From assembly GCF_001039355.2 (NCBI RefSeq), contig NW_019775554.1:1-47154 (forward strand): 47,154 nt of DNA, read 5' to 3'. Below are positions 35,654-46,259 of the stretch, piece by piece. A program made the position numbers and the translations under genes. Position 1 is the first letter of the stretch. The number at the start of each line of letters is the position of its first letter. This DNA comes from Lingula anatina (taxonomy: Eukaryota; Brachiopoda; Lingulata; Lingulida; Lingulidae). Under the pieces are notes generated by a model, which was not told the DNA's origin, did not search any database, and worked only from the letters and a program-made list of their open reading frames with translations.

Positions 35654-36861
35654 ATGTCTGCCACAAAAGTGATGTTGTGGGGTTTTATTTCGTTGTGGGT
35701 GCTTGGATTAACGGCAGGTAAGTTGAATAGTGTGCTAGGGCAGTCTCGGGATAATCCGTCCCAAGTTGGATATATACGGTACTTATTCAAAAATTTCAAA
35801 CAGTTAATTTTTTTTTTTTTGTATTCTTAAAAACATTTTATTATTTTAGCCACTTTCAAGCAATGTACTTTCTTACACAAAACCAACTTCCTTTTAGAAA
35901 ATTTTCAATTTTAAATTAAAATCTATAGGTATAACTAACAGGCACTTTAATTATTTTATTTGTTTATTTATTAATCGTTTTCGTTATTTTCGGGGGGAAA
36001 TCATTATCTCATTATGTTTAAATTTATTGAATCTAGACACTACGGTTCGAATTCAATAAATTCAAACATTATGAGATGATGTTTTTTGGTGATTTTGTTT
36101 TGATGTGATGAGAAGATATATTTTACGGACAGGGGGGAGGGATAGGCCACATTTTGCAATAAAAAGAACCGACGGCACTTTGGTTATTAATCTACATATC
36201 TTTTAATCAAACTTTAATTCTGACTTCGTTTTTGGCAAATACTTCCGATGTGTGGTTCAATGGTCTTGCATCCAAATGATTGTTTAATGACTTAAAGTTT
36301 CTTTAATAGGACTTAAGTATCAAACTTAAGGTATCTGCCATTTAAGGGATCTCTTTTTTATCTCATCGTTCATCGCGTTCCTTGAAAATCATATTTTCAA
36401 ATGAAAAAGTAAATGTTCCCGTTTTACAAGTGATTGCATTTCTTATTATGCACGCTCATACAAAATTTGTAAATTCACATTTCGTTCTATATGCACTAAA
36501 TGTTATTTAGCTATTGGCAATTTTAGTAAGTGCGTTCCAGAGGTAGAATTTTATAATCTGTATTAGGTAAATTTAGATGGTGTGTTTTAGCATTTTGTAT
36601 TTCAATGTTTATAATGTACGTAGCGCTATGACAAAAGTGGAGAACGGGTTTAAATATTAATACAAAAAAGAACAAACAGGCATTACAGATATTAATCCCA
36701 GCTCTCTTGCTCTCATTCCAGGCGAAAGGACCCTAAAAGATGACTATATTGCAGCGCTGATGCAAATAGCCACCGTGATCGGGTGCACAGTGTCCGTATT
36801 GCGGATTTTTATACGGCCAATATTTGACGGAATTGAATTTGTACGCCAAAAGTTGCGCTAG
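35654..36861 (+). CDS. Small signal-peptide-bearing mini-protein (2 exons, 67 aa), unknown family
   Basis: Exon 1 is 35654-35717 (MSATKVMLWGFISLWVLGLTA, a textbook signal peptide) with donor CAG|GTAAGT. Exon 2 is 36722-36861 with acceptor CATTCCAG, phase 1, stop TAG. The predicted cleavage after TAG leaves a mature peptide of about 45 residues: a charged start (ERTLKDDY), a hydrophobic helix-like centre with one cysteine (ALMQIATVIGCTVSVLRIFI), then RPIFDGIEFVRQKLR, basic at the end. It could be a secreted membrane-active or antimicrobial-like peptide, or a tiny single-pass membrane protein. I recognise no family. A variant polyadenylation signal ATTAAA lies at 36896-36901, 35 nt past the stop. 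Exon 2 and its 3' UTR are repeated in decayed form at 38541 and 38766. Confidence 0.6.
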
Positions 36862-36950
36862 GGAAACCAACAAATATTATGCACGAGTAACGAGAATTAA
36901 AGTCACCACCTGTTAACAAAGAACATTTTTGACGGTGTTTGGATCACGAA

Positions 36951-37220
36951 CCTATGCAGCAAGACAAACATGATTCGCTTACGGCACTTTTTGTAAAGAC
37001 AGGAAAAACAAAACCCTTGACACTTCTTGTGAAGTAAATCAATCAGAATTTGTTCAAAGGTCTTCCTTTAATTATCGTCGTCCAACTCAAGGAGATGAGG
37101 TACCTATGCAGCAAGACAAGCAGGATTTGCTTAAGGCACCATTTGTAAAGCAAGGAAAACAAAACCCTTGAGACTTCTTGTGAAACAAAGCAATCAGAAA
37201 TTGCTCAAGGGTCTTTGTTC
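36951..37220. repeat. Tandem duplication, about 152-bp unit, two copies
   Basis: CCTATGCAGCAAGACAA begins at 36951 and again at 37103. Both units continue with GTAAAG-AGGAAAA-CAAAACCCTTGA and CACTTCTTGTGAA-type sequence. It lies in the 3' flank of the mini-protein gene. Confidence 0.85.
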
Positions 37221-37399
37221 AAATACATGGATTGCATAATACCAGCGTAGTAAATGGCCACCCGCCCAATCGCCCAACACGTGTAACATTTGTCGCGGAC
37301 GTGTTTTTCGAGTCCGATGGACAGGCTCTTGTCTGGGAAAATATTCGTATATTCAAAGCTAGATTGTATTTGGGTTGATTTCATCCAAAATCAGAATCA

Positions 37400-37560
37400 G
37401 GGTACCCTAGGTTCTAGATTCCAGTATTGCCAGCTCGATCTTGATTTCATATATAATCCATATCAGCAATACCGGTAAATACTAGTAAAAGCAACTCCAT
37501 CACAAGGTATATTTAACAAGCTAGCTTTTACGTTGCTCTGACACTCAGGGTAAATCAGGG
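37400..37560. repeat. Dispersed repeat family 2, copy 1
   Basis: Nearly identical to 45224-45377 in the same orientation: CCTAGGTTCTAGATTCC, TATTGCCAGCTCGATCTTGA, TATCAGCAATACC, ACTCCATCACAAGGTATATT and TTTTACGTTGCTCTGACACT. No coding potential beyond a chance frame. Confidence 0.8.
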
Positions 37561-37595
37561 CAGCTGTTACTACAAGCAAAGCAGACAGACGTCGT

Positions 37596-37596
<1 letters not shown>

Positions 37597-37671
<75 letters not shown>
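37597..37671. repeat. Poly-T followed by (TG)n
   Basis: About 40 T followed by about 17 TG dinucleotides. Confidence 0.95.
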
Positions 37672-37673
<2 letters not shown>

Positions 37674-38540
37674 TTGCGTTAGTTTTTCATTGCTTCGGAT
37701 GTATGCACCTATTATTTAATTGGGCGGGAAATTAGTTCAGAGTATGAACGTCTATTTTTACATATTTATGTTTTGTTAATGGTTATACTTCATTTAAGTA
37801 GTGCTAGTTTCAGTTTTCACTTTCATTGTATGTTAAATCCGCCTCATTAAGATTTTTTCACTACTAATCGCCGTCATCTTTATTCTTGGGGAACTACATG
37901 TACTTGTAAAATGTCGATTACGCGGTTGAGCTCACAATTTGTGAATCTCGTGAATTTTTGACAAAGAAACGCCGTCAAGGTCAAGGGAATAATTTTTTTC
38001 TTTTAATGTATAACGTTTATTAAGTACTTGTGTCAACATTTACAACAGTTTCAAGGTGTATGCAGTTTGAGCGTAGATAAAGTGATTGTAAAAGTGGTTT
38101 GGGGGGAGGGGCGAGAAAAACGGGCATCAATTTACAGGGGGTGATAAAATCCTTTAAAAAACAACTTGGTTGTGATGTTAGCTATTTGTTCTAACCAAGT
38201 ATATACACTAATATATCAAATATTTTATTCCTTTCAAAAATTATTCTCATGTATATGCACCACATTGTAAGGAGAGTGAAACTGGTTATCTCGGAGCAAA
38301 ACCAGTGCAAATATTGTTCACCCCATATTTTTGCCAAGAATGGATATTTTTCCATTTTATTTCACAGAAGCTCATAACTTCTTAGGACACATCTTCACAC
38401 CAATTTTCATTAAAATCTGTTGACCCCACCTTGACGCTATTTGGTCGAGTCTCTCGTGAAATGGCACTTAATAATCAAAATCATTATATTCTTTGATAAA
38501 AACAAATAGGTAATACAAATCTATATTGATCTTATTCCAG
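37672..38540. other. Intergenic; no gene
   Basis: AT-rich sequence between the simple repeats and the second copy of the mini-protein exon. It may correspond to the ancestral intron of the duplicated unit, but no first exon with a signal peptide was found here. Confidence 0.4.
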
Positions 38541-38765
38541 GCGAAAGAACCATAAAACCTAAAAGGTGACGACATTGCAGCACTGATGCAAAAAACCATC
38601 GTGTTTGGGAGTGTAGTGGCTGTATTGCGGGTTTTTATACGGCCAATATTTGACGGAATTGAATTAGTACGCCACAAGTTGCACTGGGAACCTAATAACT
38701 TTAATGCAAGAATTACAAAAAGAAGTAGAGTCACCTTTCAGTTAAAAAAAAAACATTTGTGGTAG
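38541..38765 (+). pseudogene. Decayed second copy of the mini-protein exon 2
   Basis: The acceptor is preserved (CTTATTCCAG|GCGAAAG). A seven-base insertion after GCGAAAGAACC shifts the frame and brings in a stop. Beyond it, the frame for the helix is open (DIAALMQKTIVF, VLRVFIRPIFDGIELVRHKL). The ancestral TAG stop has become TGG, so the frame runs to 38765. The 3' UTR is also recognisable. No signal-peptide exon was seen between the two copies. Confidence 0.7.
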
Positions 38766-38885
38766 CGCTCGGATGCGTATAGTAGCTATACTGCACATTT
38801 TACCCGGCTAATATTTCACAGAATAGAATCCATACACCAAAAATTGCGCTGAAGGAAACCAACAAACATCATTCAGTAAATACGA
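38766..38885 (+). pseudogene. Strongly decayed third copy of the mini-protein exon 2
   Basis: Aligns to the 3' half of exon 2 and its UTR: GGCTAATATTTCACAGAATA versus GGCCAATATTTGACGGAATT, then CAAAAATTGCGCTGAAGGAA and ACCAACAAACAT versus ACCAACAAATAT. Several in-frame stops. Confidence 0.6.
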
Positions 38886-38966
38886 AAAGACATAAATCAT
38901 TTATCGTAAAAAATGGATGTGGCTACGACTGTTGGATAACACATGTATTAGGGATTTCGCATAATT

Positions 38967-38972
38967 TTTATT
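38967..38972 (-). terminator. Candidate polyadenylation signal of the fibrinogen-related gene
   Basis: TTTATT on the plus strand gives AATAAA about 270 bp past the stop codon at 39240 on the minus strand. Confidence 0.35.
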
Positions 38973-39239
38973 CCAATCAAACTATTTCTTTTGTGGTGGC
39001 ATTGAGCAGATGAAACTCAAACACAGTATGCTCATCCAGAAGCATTACGGCTTTTTCAGAGATTTGTTGAGACACTTCAAAATATAATTTCCTGGTTGCA
39101 TGGTAACGGTATAACCAGCAAGATACGTCTGTGCCCATGGTTTACAATGTTTTTGAAAAAAGATAACATTCGAGAGCAAGAAAGGAATCCATACTGAATA
39201 ATGCGTGGAATATGCGTGAGGTCGTAGAGTTTGGTACCC

Positions 39240-41297
39240 TTATCCTACGACTATGGATGAACCTTGGAAGCCCTGTGGGCGAATCTTCATTTCAGTCCTC
39301 CTAAGGGAGTGGTACGTGCCTCTGAACCTATTCCAGTTCACGCCGTCCGCATAGGAAGAGTGGTCTCCAAGATAGTACATACCATTAAGATTGGAGCTAT
39401 GACAATTACCGTACCACCAAGCACCCTTAAACATATACGAGCAATTTCCGCCGTTTTTATCATTGTCTTGGTCTTTAGTAGAAAAACGCTGACCATTATG
39501 GCCAGTGAGGTCGTCACCTAAAATTTTGGATATACATGCAGTTTTAAGTACAATAGTACCATACAGCCACCGCTGTCAGTCTTCATATAGCACTCAGACA
39601 TCAGGTTTTTCCCAGTTTACTGAGAATGGTGATATTAACTTGACTGAAATTTAAAAAATCGTTCCCTGCCAGTCCATGCGAGTCGAGGATATAAATGGGT
39701 AGCATCTAACATCATCTACATTTAATGTAGGCTATGTTAAAACATGGTTATCGTACATAACAGTTCCATTTGCTATGCATAATGATAATACATGTACAAT
39801 ATTAAAGGGATAAAACTCTTCATTTTGGCGAGAAAAGGACAATAAAACGGATTATCCTGGGGTGCACGACCATTTTCCTGCTTACTTTCCAATAATCTCT
39901 TAAGATATAATTACAGGGTGAAGTAATCTATGCTTGAAGGTCCACGTGGTCCAATGGCAACACAGATCTCAGAATAGTTGCAATAAGATATGTTGTTAAC
40001 AATGCATTTATTGTGAAATTATGAATTTAATATGAAGAGTTGTTATCTCTTTTTATTGCATGAGTAACAAATGTTATTGAGTCTGCTAATATTTTTACTT
40101 CTTAATATCAGTTAAAATTTGCTAATGTTACAATGAATTTTCAGCGTATACTGTACAATGTTTTTGCAGTTTATGTTGTTGTTTACTAACGTCTTGGCCA
40201 GGGCCTACTGTAATTGGTCTCAACAATATCCTCACAAAACTTTCCAGAATGCTACGATTTTATTCAAGGCGCAAGGCATTGGGATTATACTGTAATTGGC
40301 ATCTAAAATAAAAGGTAATCTAAAAGTAAATGGTAGATCTCATATCCTACCAACAGAGCTCATATCTTATTGACCGGATGTGCTAGAATATAACATCCGG
40401 TCAAGAAGATATGAGCTCTGTTGACCGGATGTGCTAGAATATAACTTACCAGCTGTGCCAGAATAACCGCTGACTGCAAGCCTGTATTTGTCAGCCTCGG
40501 ACCCTATGGCAAAGCTGTCAAATTGCGCATATCGACTGGACCCCTGGGCGTCCTGCATGTCCACTCGGAGTTCATACTTATCCTGGGTGGTCAAGAAGTA
40601 GATATAGTCATTTCCTGCAAGTAACCAGTAATTATTACGCACGGATGCAAGTGTTCAGGTAGGCTACAGAACGGCTACTTACACTTAAACGTCATGTGCT
40701 TAGTCCAAAAATATATGGCACAAACATTAGCGCATCTCCTTTTGACTAAAAGTGCAAAACTCTTAAAACTGATTATTTCACGTAGCCGCACCTGACATTT
40801 ATATATAGCGATGTCCGTGTAGCAATAATTGTGACAATTTAACAAACAAACAAAATAAATAAATAAATAAATAAAAAGAAACGTTTTCCTTGAAACATTG
40901 AGCAACATAACTCGATAGATTTGGGTATAAATTATCTCTAATTCATACAGAGTTTATCGTCATCTGAGGTCTAATAAGACGAACACCACCACAAATAACG
41001 ATTACGATTACAGGGCGCAGGCTGGGAAAACTTTTGATGGCACATGATGAAGGCCTACCAGACATGCATGCTTACAGTTTATTTGTACCGCCTGTGATAT
41101 TTATTTAAACGCTAGCTTAAGGAGAAGTAATTAAGATACTTCTGACGGACTTAGAGAAGGAGAAAGTTTTACCCTATATAAAGATCTCCAAAGTTTCATT
41201 GGAATATATCTGGGACTGGGCATCCCCACCCCCTCCCTAGTCTGCCAGTATGGCCCTGCATTAAAATATGGGCACTGACAACGTTCCCAACTGCGAG

Positions 41298-41328
<31 letters not shown>

Positions 41329-42726
41329 TTTTTGCATAAAGTCTATTGCATAACCTATATAACCTACCTAACCAGAATTCAGTGTTCAGATTCCCAAAGC
41401 CATATTTATAGTTCTGCCAGTTTCTGTAGAAGTCCACAGTTCCGTCCATTCGTCTTTGGAACACCTGAATGGTAAATCATCGGGTTTTTTTTTTTTTATA
41501 ATGCAAAATATGTTATGTAATATGAATTTCTAATGTCCATTTCCTATATGATTCAAATAGAATGAGAAAAAATGGCTACATGCAATTGTATCTCTTTTGC
41601 GACAAATAAAAGCTCACAAATGAAGGTCTTATTAATGCACCATGTTAAGCTGGTGAACGCATTGGGACTGAATATTTCAGGTCTAATTATCAAAGATTAT
41701 TTTTATAGAAATGTACAATCGTACCGTCCAGCCACCGCCGTCGGTCTTCATATCGCAGTAGACATCAAGTTTTTTTCCAGTTTTACTGAGAATGATGGTG
41801 TACACGCCGCTGATCCTTACCCCTTTATGATACAGCTCTGCACAGTCCTTGCCTTGCGCTGTTAACAGAAAAAAACAGCAAAACATTTTCGAGTGTTTTA
41901 TCTTTATAACGAGCAAGAAAAAAAAAAAATAATTAATTACCTTAGGGCATTGGAGTTCATAGCACTCCTCATATTTCATTCCCCATAAAATCAAGCAGAT
42001 CCTTGTTCGTATGGCTGTGCTTCATCCAGGCATCTTGTAAGCTTTTGAGTCAAGATCATAGTATAAATCTTATACAGGGTAGATAATAAGCAGACGGATC
42101 TGAAGCTCTTAGTGTCTCTCCTATTACTCTTTTTGAACAGTATGATGTTATCAGAATTTGCCCATGCTGCTGGTATTTTTCTCAGATATAAGCACCTTGC
42201 TACTTCTATTTTTTAAGCTGTTATATCTGGGAGATCATATGCTGAAGTTGGGAATAATACTCCTTTGTTACTGTCAAAAAGCTCTCCATATAATTCTTCG
42301 ACTATTTCTAATATCTTAATTGTCTTGTGTGTTGAGCTCATTACCATCTTTGTCTTGGAGAGTCATTAGTCCATGCGAAACTAATATTCAGTAAAGCATG
42401 CAATAATTAAAAATTTAAGTATACCACAGGTATGTTATGTGATATACATGTATTATCTTTATTGAATTTGCAACAATCTCTCTTATATCTCTCATCTCTT
42501 TATGTTGTTGACAGCAATAAGTCAGTCGCACAGTCACAACTAACGCAATGTCGCTATCATCAGTTCATGTAAAATTCAGTAGTTTTTAGTTGCAGTAGCT
42601 ATACTGTATATGCGCGCGCATACTTGAACGGTCAGGTTATTATCTTCATCATTGCTAGTTTCAAGGACAGAGTGATCCAATAAAGGCCTGTGAGAAGGAA
42701 GTAGGAAATAAACTTGTTTGATTTTT

Positions 42727-42766
<40 letters not shown>

Positions 42767-44153
42767 TTTTTTGCTGTATAATTACGATCAATATCTGTCC
42801 TTTGATGAAAAAAATGACGTGCAATTTTAAAATAGATCTTTAATGCGTTTTTGAGAGTTTTTCCCTCATTAGTCTTGAAGGTGTCACTCGATATCGTTTC
42901 AAACTATTTCCACTTTCGCGAGTGTAATTTATAGATTAATCTAGATATAGATTGCTAAAAGAAGTATAAATGAATAAATATTGAGGGGCGTTAACCACAT
43001 TAAAAGTGCCAAATTTTTGGAAGTCGTCAGTAAAAAGCAAAACTCTTTGTATTTCCGGCTTAAGTTATACCTTCTAACCAATAGGAAGGTCTATAAGGCT
43101 AATTTGGCATTCACGTTTTTGAGTCGACTGGACTCGGTTGTTCATGCAGGCTTTTCCAGTTTTCCTGCTTAAGTTTATAGCAATTTAGTGAGACTCCCCA
43201 GGGAGATAGAAGGATCCAAATGTATGTGGGAATGGTTCTTTACCGAAACCCGTCCGCACACAAGAAACCTAAGCATTGTTTGTGGAGGTTTTCCAGTCTG
43301 TGGACTGTTAAACAGAATATAACGACTTCACATTCTGTTCTAAGAACAGAGGCATTACCATACTACACATTTAAAATATCCAATACACAATTTTTAGAAT
43401 AAGCTAAACTAACAGGTATAGACCTTTTTAAGCTCCTTTATACTACAAATTCATGACAACAAAACTACTTACGAGGTGGTGCCGTAATTTTTGTCACTTT
43501 GTCAGCCAATTGCTGATATTTGTCATCGAGCGTCTGGAGTCTATATTCCATATACTTCAGTTCACTGCCGCATTGCTGGGTGCAGGTTGTGGTCGGTGTT
43601 CCTAGGCTAGTTTAAAAGGTGATTGTTACATATATGGAAAAAATAATTTAAAAAACAATGTGTGATATGGGACTGAACGCAACTGATGCAGTACGTTGAC
43701 ATCGCTATTGCCAATATATTTGGTTTTTTTGTACAATGTAACAGCCCCCCCCCTTTTTTTTTTTTTTTTTTGGGGGGGGGGGGGTTGGGGGTCTGTTGAA
43801 GTACATGCTTTTGTTCAATTAAGGATTCCTTAAAATTATTAGCAATATTGATTTTAATGTAAAGTTATAATGTACACCGACAGACTGATTGATGACAAAT
43901 TCGTTTATACAATATATGCCCTACTTTCACTGGCTGACAAACAGTAGGAACAATTAGACTTAAAACCATTAATATTTTTATGTGTCCAAACGGTTGCCTC
44001 ATGGGGCTCAAGTTTTCTATTAAATGTTCAGTCTATAAAATATGTGTGCTCATATTGAAACTGTACTTACCTTGGACTAAAATTCAAATTTATAGATAAA
44101 GCAAAGTGGTATGCAGACGAAATAATCATCCAAACGAGCAGTGTTGCCATCAT
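39240..44153 (-). CDS. Secreted ficolin-like fibrinogen-related protein (6 exons, 296 aa)
   Basis: Exons in transcript order: 44153-44071, 43606-43473, 41858-41725, 41464-41368, 40614-40450, 39517-39240; GT-AG, phases consistent, stop TAA. Signal peptide about residues 1-20 ([20 protein letters not shown]). Exon 2 encodes two cysteines (TCTQQC), likely for inter-chain bonds, then a short coiled coil ([20 protein letters not shown]). A complete fibrinogen C-terminal domain follows from about residue 74: [41 protein letters not shown], the calcium-site pattern DQDNDKN near 220-226, [15 protein letters not shown] near 236-250 and TEMKIRP at the end. Four domain cysteines are in the usual places. 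Family role: ficolin/tachylectin-like recognition of acetylated sugars on microbes. There is no collagen region, so trimerisation would rely on the coiled coil. Confidence 0.9.
39553..39637 (-). pseudogene. Decayed copy of fibrinogen-gene exon 3, inside intron 5
   Basis: On the minus strand it reads ACCATTCTCAGTAAACTGGG, then CTGATGTCTGAGTGC, TATATGAAGACTGACAGCGG and TGGCTG, matching exon 3 (41725-41858) across [29 protein letters not shown] has become TGA-GTGC (in-frame stop) and the trailing TGGACG|GTAC has decayed to TGTATGGTAC. It lies downstream of exon 5 in the transcript, out of order. Confidence 0.7.
39804..40054. mobile_element. MITE, AAAGGGATAACAACTCTTC family, copy 2
   Basis: AAAGGGATAAAACTCTTCAT at the left end pairs with ATGAAGAGTTGTTATCTCTT at the right end. 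It shares end-specific words with 1058-1403, in the opposite orientation. Located in intron 5 of the fibrinogen-related gene. Confidence 0.6.
40352..40422. repeat. Near-perfect 30-bp inverted repeat (hairpin) abutting a splice donor
   Basis: Arm 40352-40381 pairs with 40393-40422 with one mismatch (AACAGAGCTCATATCTT core), with an 11-base loop GCTAGAATATA. TTGACCGGATGTGCTAGAAT in the loop side is repeated directly from 40421 up to the donor of fibrinogen exon 5 at 40449. The hairpin thus partly derives from, or duplicates, sequence just inside the intron. Confidence 0.85.
41297..41333. repeat. (TTTA)n microsatellite
   Basis: Tetranucleotide run in intron 4 of the fibrinogen-related gene, about 35 bp beyond the exon 4 donor. 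Similar runs lie at about 40853-40875 (TAAA on the plus strand) and 42726-42770. Confidence 0.9.
42002..42370 (-). mobile_element. LINE (non-LTR) reverse-transcriptase fragment, decayed
   Basis: Minus-strand translation in shifting frames gives [20 protein letters not shown], then [56 protein letters not shown] and TRCLDEAQ. This is the order found at the start of non-LTR reverse-transcriptase domains (IP-W-N, LFKK, YRP-like, LLS-LYK). Frameshifts and stops make it inactive. It sits in intron 2 of the fibrinogen-related gene, in the same orientation. Confidence 0.75.
42726..42770. repeat. (TTTA)n microsatellite
   Basis: Tetranucleotide run in intron 2 of the fibrinogen-related gene. Confidence 0.95.
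43744..43785. repeat. C/T/G homopolymer cluster
   Basis: Consecutive C-, T- and G-runs in intron 1 of the fibrinogen-related gene. Confidence 0.8.
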
Positions 44154-44171
44154 GTCTTTGGAATAAGTTGT

Positions 44172-44202
44172 CAGTGAGTGGATGCCAGCTATATATATAT
44201 GT
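44172..44202 (-). promoter_or_regulatory. TATA-like core promoter of the fibrinogen-related gene
   Basis: A TATATATATA run at about 44190-44201 lies about 25 bp before CACTCACTGAC on the minus strand, a possible initiator around 44175. That gives a leader of about 22 nt to the ATG at 44153. Alternating TA is also common by chance here. Confidence 0.4.
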
Positions 44203-45223
44203 GTTTCTTCTTGAGAAAAGCCCACGAACAGAAGGAGGAAGACACGAATTCGTGCGTCGTCTTGGGAAAGAAGGTTAAGGGGCATTTCAAAGCTATCGAT
44301 TGACGAAGATAAGTTGTGAAAAAGAGCGTTGATTGGGCAACCTTTACCACCTTGAAGTAACTACTGCCATTTTGCTTCAACAGGTGATATTTTTCGGGTA
44401 AGTCCTGACTTCAGTGATGATACTGGGAACTCCCATGTGGTATTAAGAAGCAATTGCGACGATGCGAATTTTGAGAAAAACAAATAATTCCGCTGAGAAC
44501 ATATTATTTTTTTCTGCTGGACGCGGTTTACAGGTGATATCCGGTGGTTCTATTTCGGCAAAACTATACTGAATCAATTCAAGTTCTATTGTTTTTATTG
44601 ATAAGCCTGCCCGGCACGGCCAGTTAGAAGGCTTCAGATGCCTTTATTTTTATTTTGTTTTACACTGAGAAAACATTTGACTTCACTTGTGACTTTATAG
44701 AGAAGCGACTCACACCTTTTTGGTTTTAATTTTGAGTAGTCTTTGATCTTTTAAATGTCCACTGTAAAGTTCCCCCGGTAGCACTGTTTGACCAAATGAA
44801 CAGTCTTGGGAGGCAGAGGGGTGGGGGGGGGCAAAAAAATAAAATGTATGAATGGGAAAAGCAATAGCGGCGAAGTGACTTTTGAAAAAAGAATAAAAAC
44901 TCCTCTTGCTGCATGATTATCTCGCCGAGAAGATAGCACTTATTTAATGAAAGGGTAGTATGAAGTACATGAGACCATGCTGGGTTAACTTTTGATTTCA
45001 TTAAATTTTGATCTGTGAGTTTTTAATTATCTCTAAAACTTAGAGAGTTCTGTACACAGTAGAAACCCACACCCAGAAAATCCACAACAGTTCAGTTGAG
45101 ACATGTTTGACCTCAGAATCCCCCAGCAAGGATTGGTGGCACTAGTGGCTGCGTCGTGCGCCTCTATCGTGCACGTGATGGGCACGTCCGCTATTGATTG
45201 TTTGTACAGTAGACCTGTACCTG
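44203..45223. other. 5' flank of the fibrinogen-related gene; no other gene
   Basis: Short overlapping frames on both strands, a T-rich stretch and a G-run near 44821. No conserved motif. Confidence 0.4.
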
Positions 45224-45377
45224 CCTATACTACCCTAGGTTCTAGATTCCGGTATTGCCAGCTCGATCTTGATTTCATATATAACCCATATCAGCAATAC
45301 CTAGTAAAAGCGACTCCATCACAAGGTATATTTAACAAGCTACATGTAGCTTTTACGTTGCTCTGACACTCAAGGTA
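45224..45377. repeat. Dispersed repeat family 2, copy 2
   Basis: See the matching copy at 37400-37560; same orientation, only scattered differences. This copy carries an extra hairpin word AAGCTACATGTAGCTT. Confidence 0.8.
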
Positions 45378-46228
45378 GCCTATAGATCTACGCCTACTAG
45401 TCTTAATAAAAAAATGTGAGTGGAATTCTGAAATTGATTTTAAACTTTCTTGGAGATTTATAGGCCTTAGCGATTTTGTTTTAATAGAATCTTTATTTAG
45501 TAGAGCTAATTTTCATGGACCATATTAAGAAATATTCACTGGAAATGCGCAATATAACCGTGTTTCTGATTCTATTCCATGTCTAGAGATTAGGGGGGCC
45601 TAAACATTTTGTGTCTGCAACTCTAAAACTTTGCATGAAAGAAAAGTTGACATTTGTAACAAAATCATTCCATTCAACCAATTCTTCGAGCAATTTTGTT
45701 GTAAAGTTAATGACTTACGCTTACGCTAATTGCAATTAGTAATAAAAGGGGAATCAAATAGGCTAGATGAAAAGTGGCATTGAGTGTATAGGTTAAGTTT
45801 CATTTTAATTTAAGAATATCTTAGAAAATTGTATTTTGAGTGAGGGTGCATGGGGGAGCTTTATTCTGGTTGTAAACCCAGTGTAGGCCCTATATATAGG
45901 CCCTAATTACTTCCTTAAAATCTGTGTGGATGTGAGCTTGGATGCAGTCGGCGTCGAACGCTTCTTATTGGCTCTCTTTATAAAGTCAATATCGCTCAAG
46001 GCCACGATTAGCTAGGCCTATCTCAAAACACTTGGTTTTTCTCAGGCGACAGCCGGTTTAATCTATGAGCTCGTTTATGGTAAATAAAAATTGTCAGAAG
46101 ATCTTAATCAAGTATAAAATCATCTAAATAGACCACCCCCATCCACTATTACGATTTTAAAAGTAGGCCCTACAGGAAAACAATTTGGTTGATTAGTTAT
46201 TATAATAATAATAATAATAATAATAATA

Positions 46229-46259
<31 letters not shown>

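Noticed and set aside
45103-45366. 87-codon plus-strand ORF sharing residues with an ORF at 37290-37478
   Set aside because: The shared part comes from the dispersed repeat at 45224-45377; the parts outside the repeat are unrelated.
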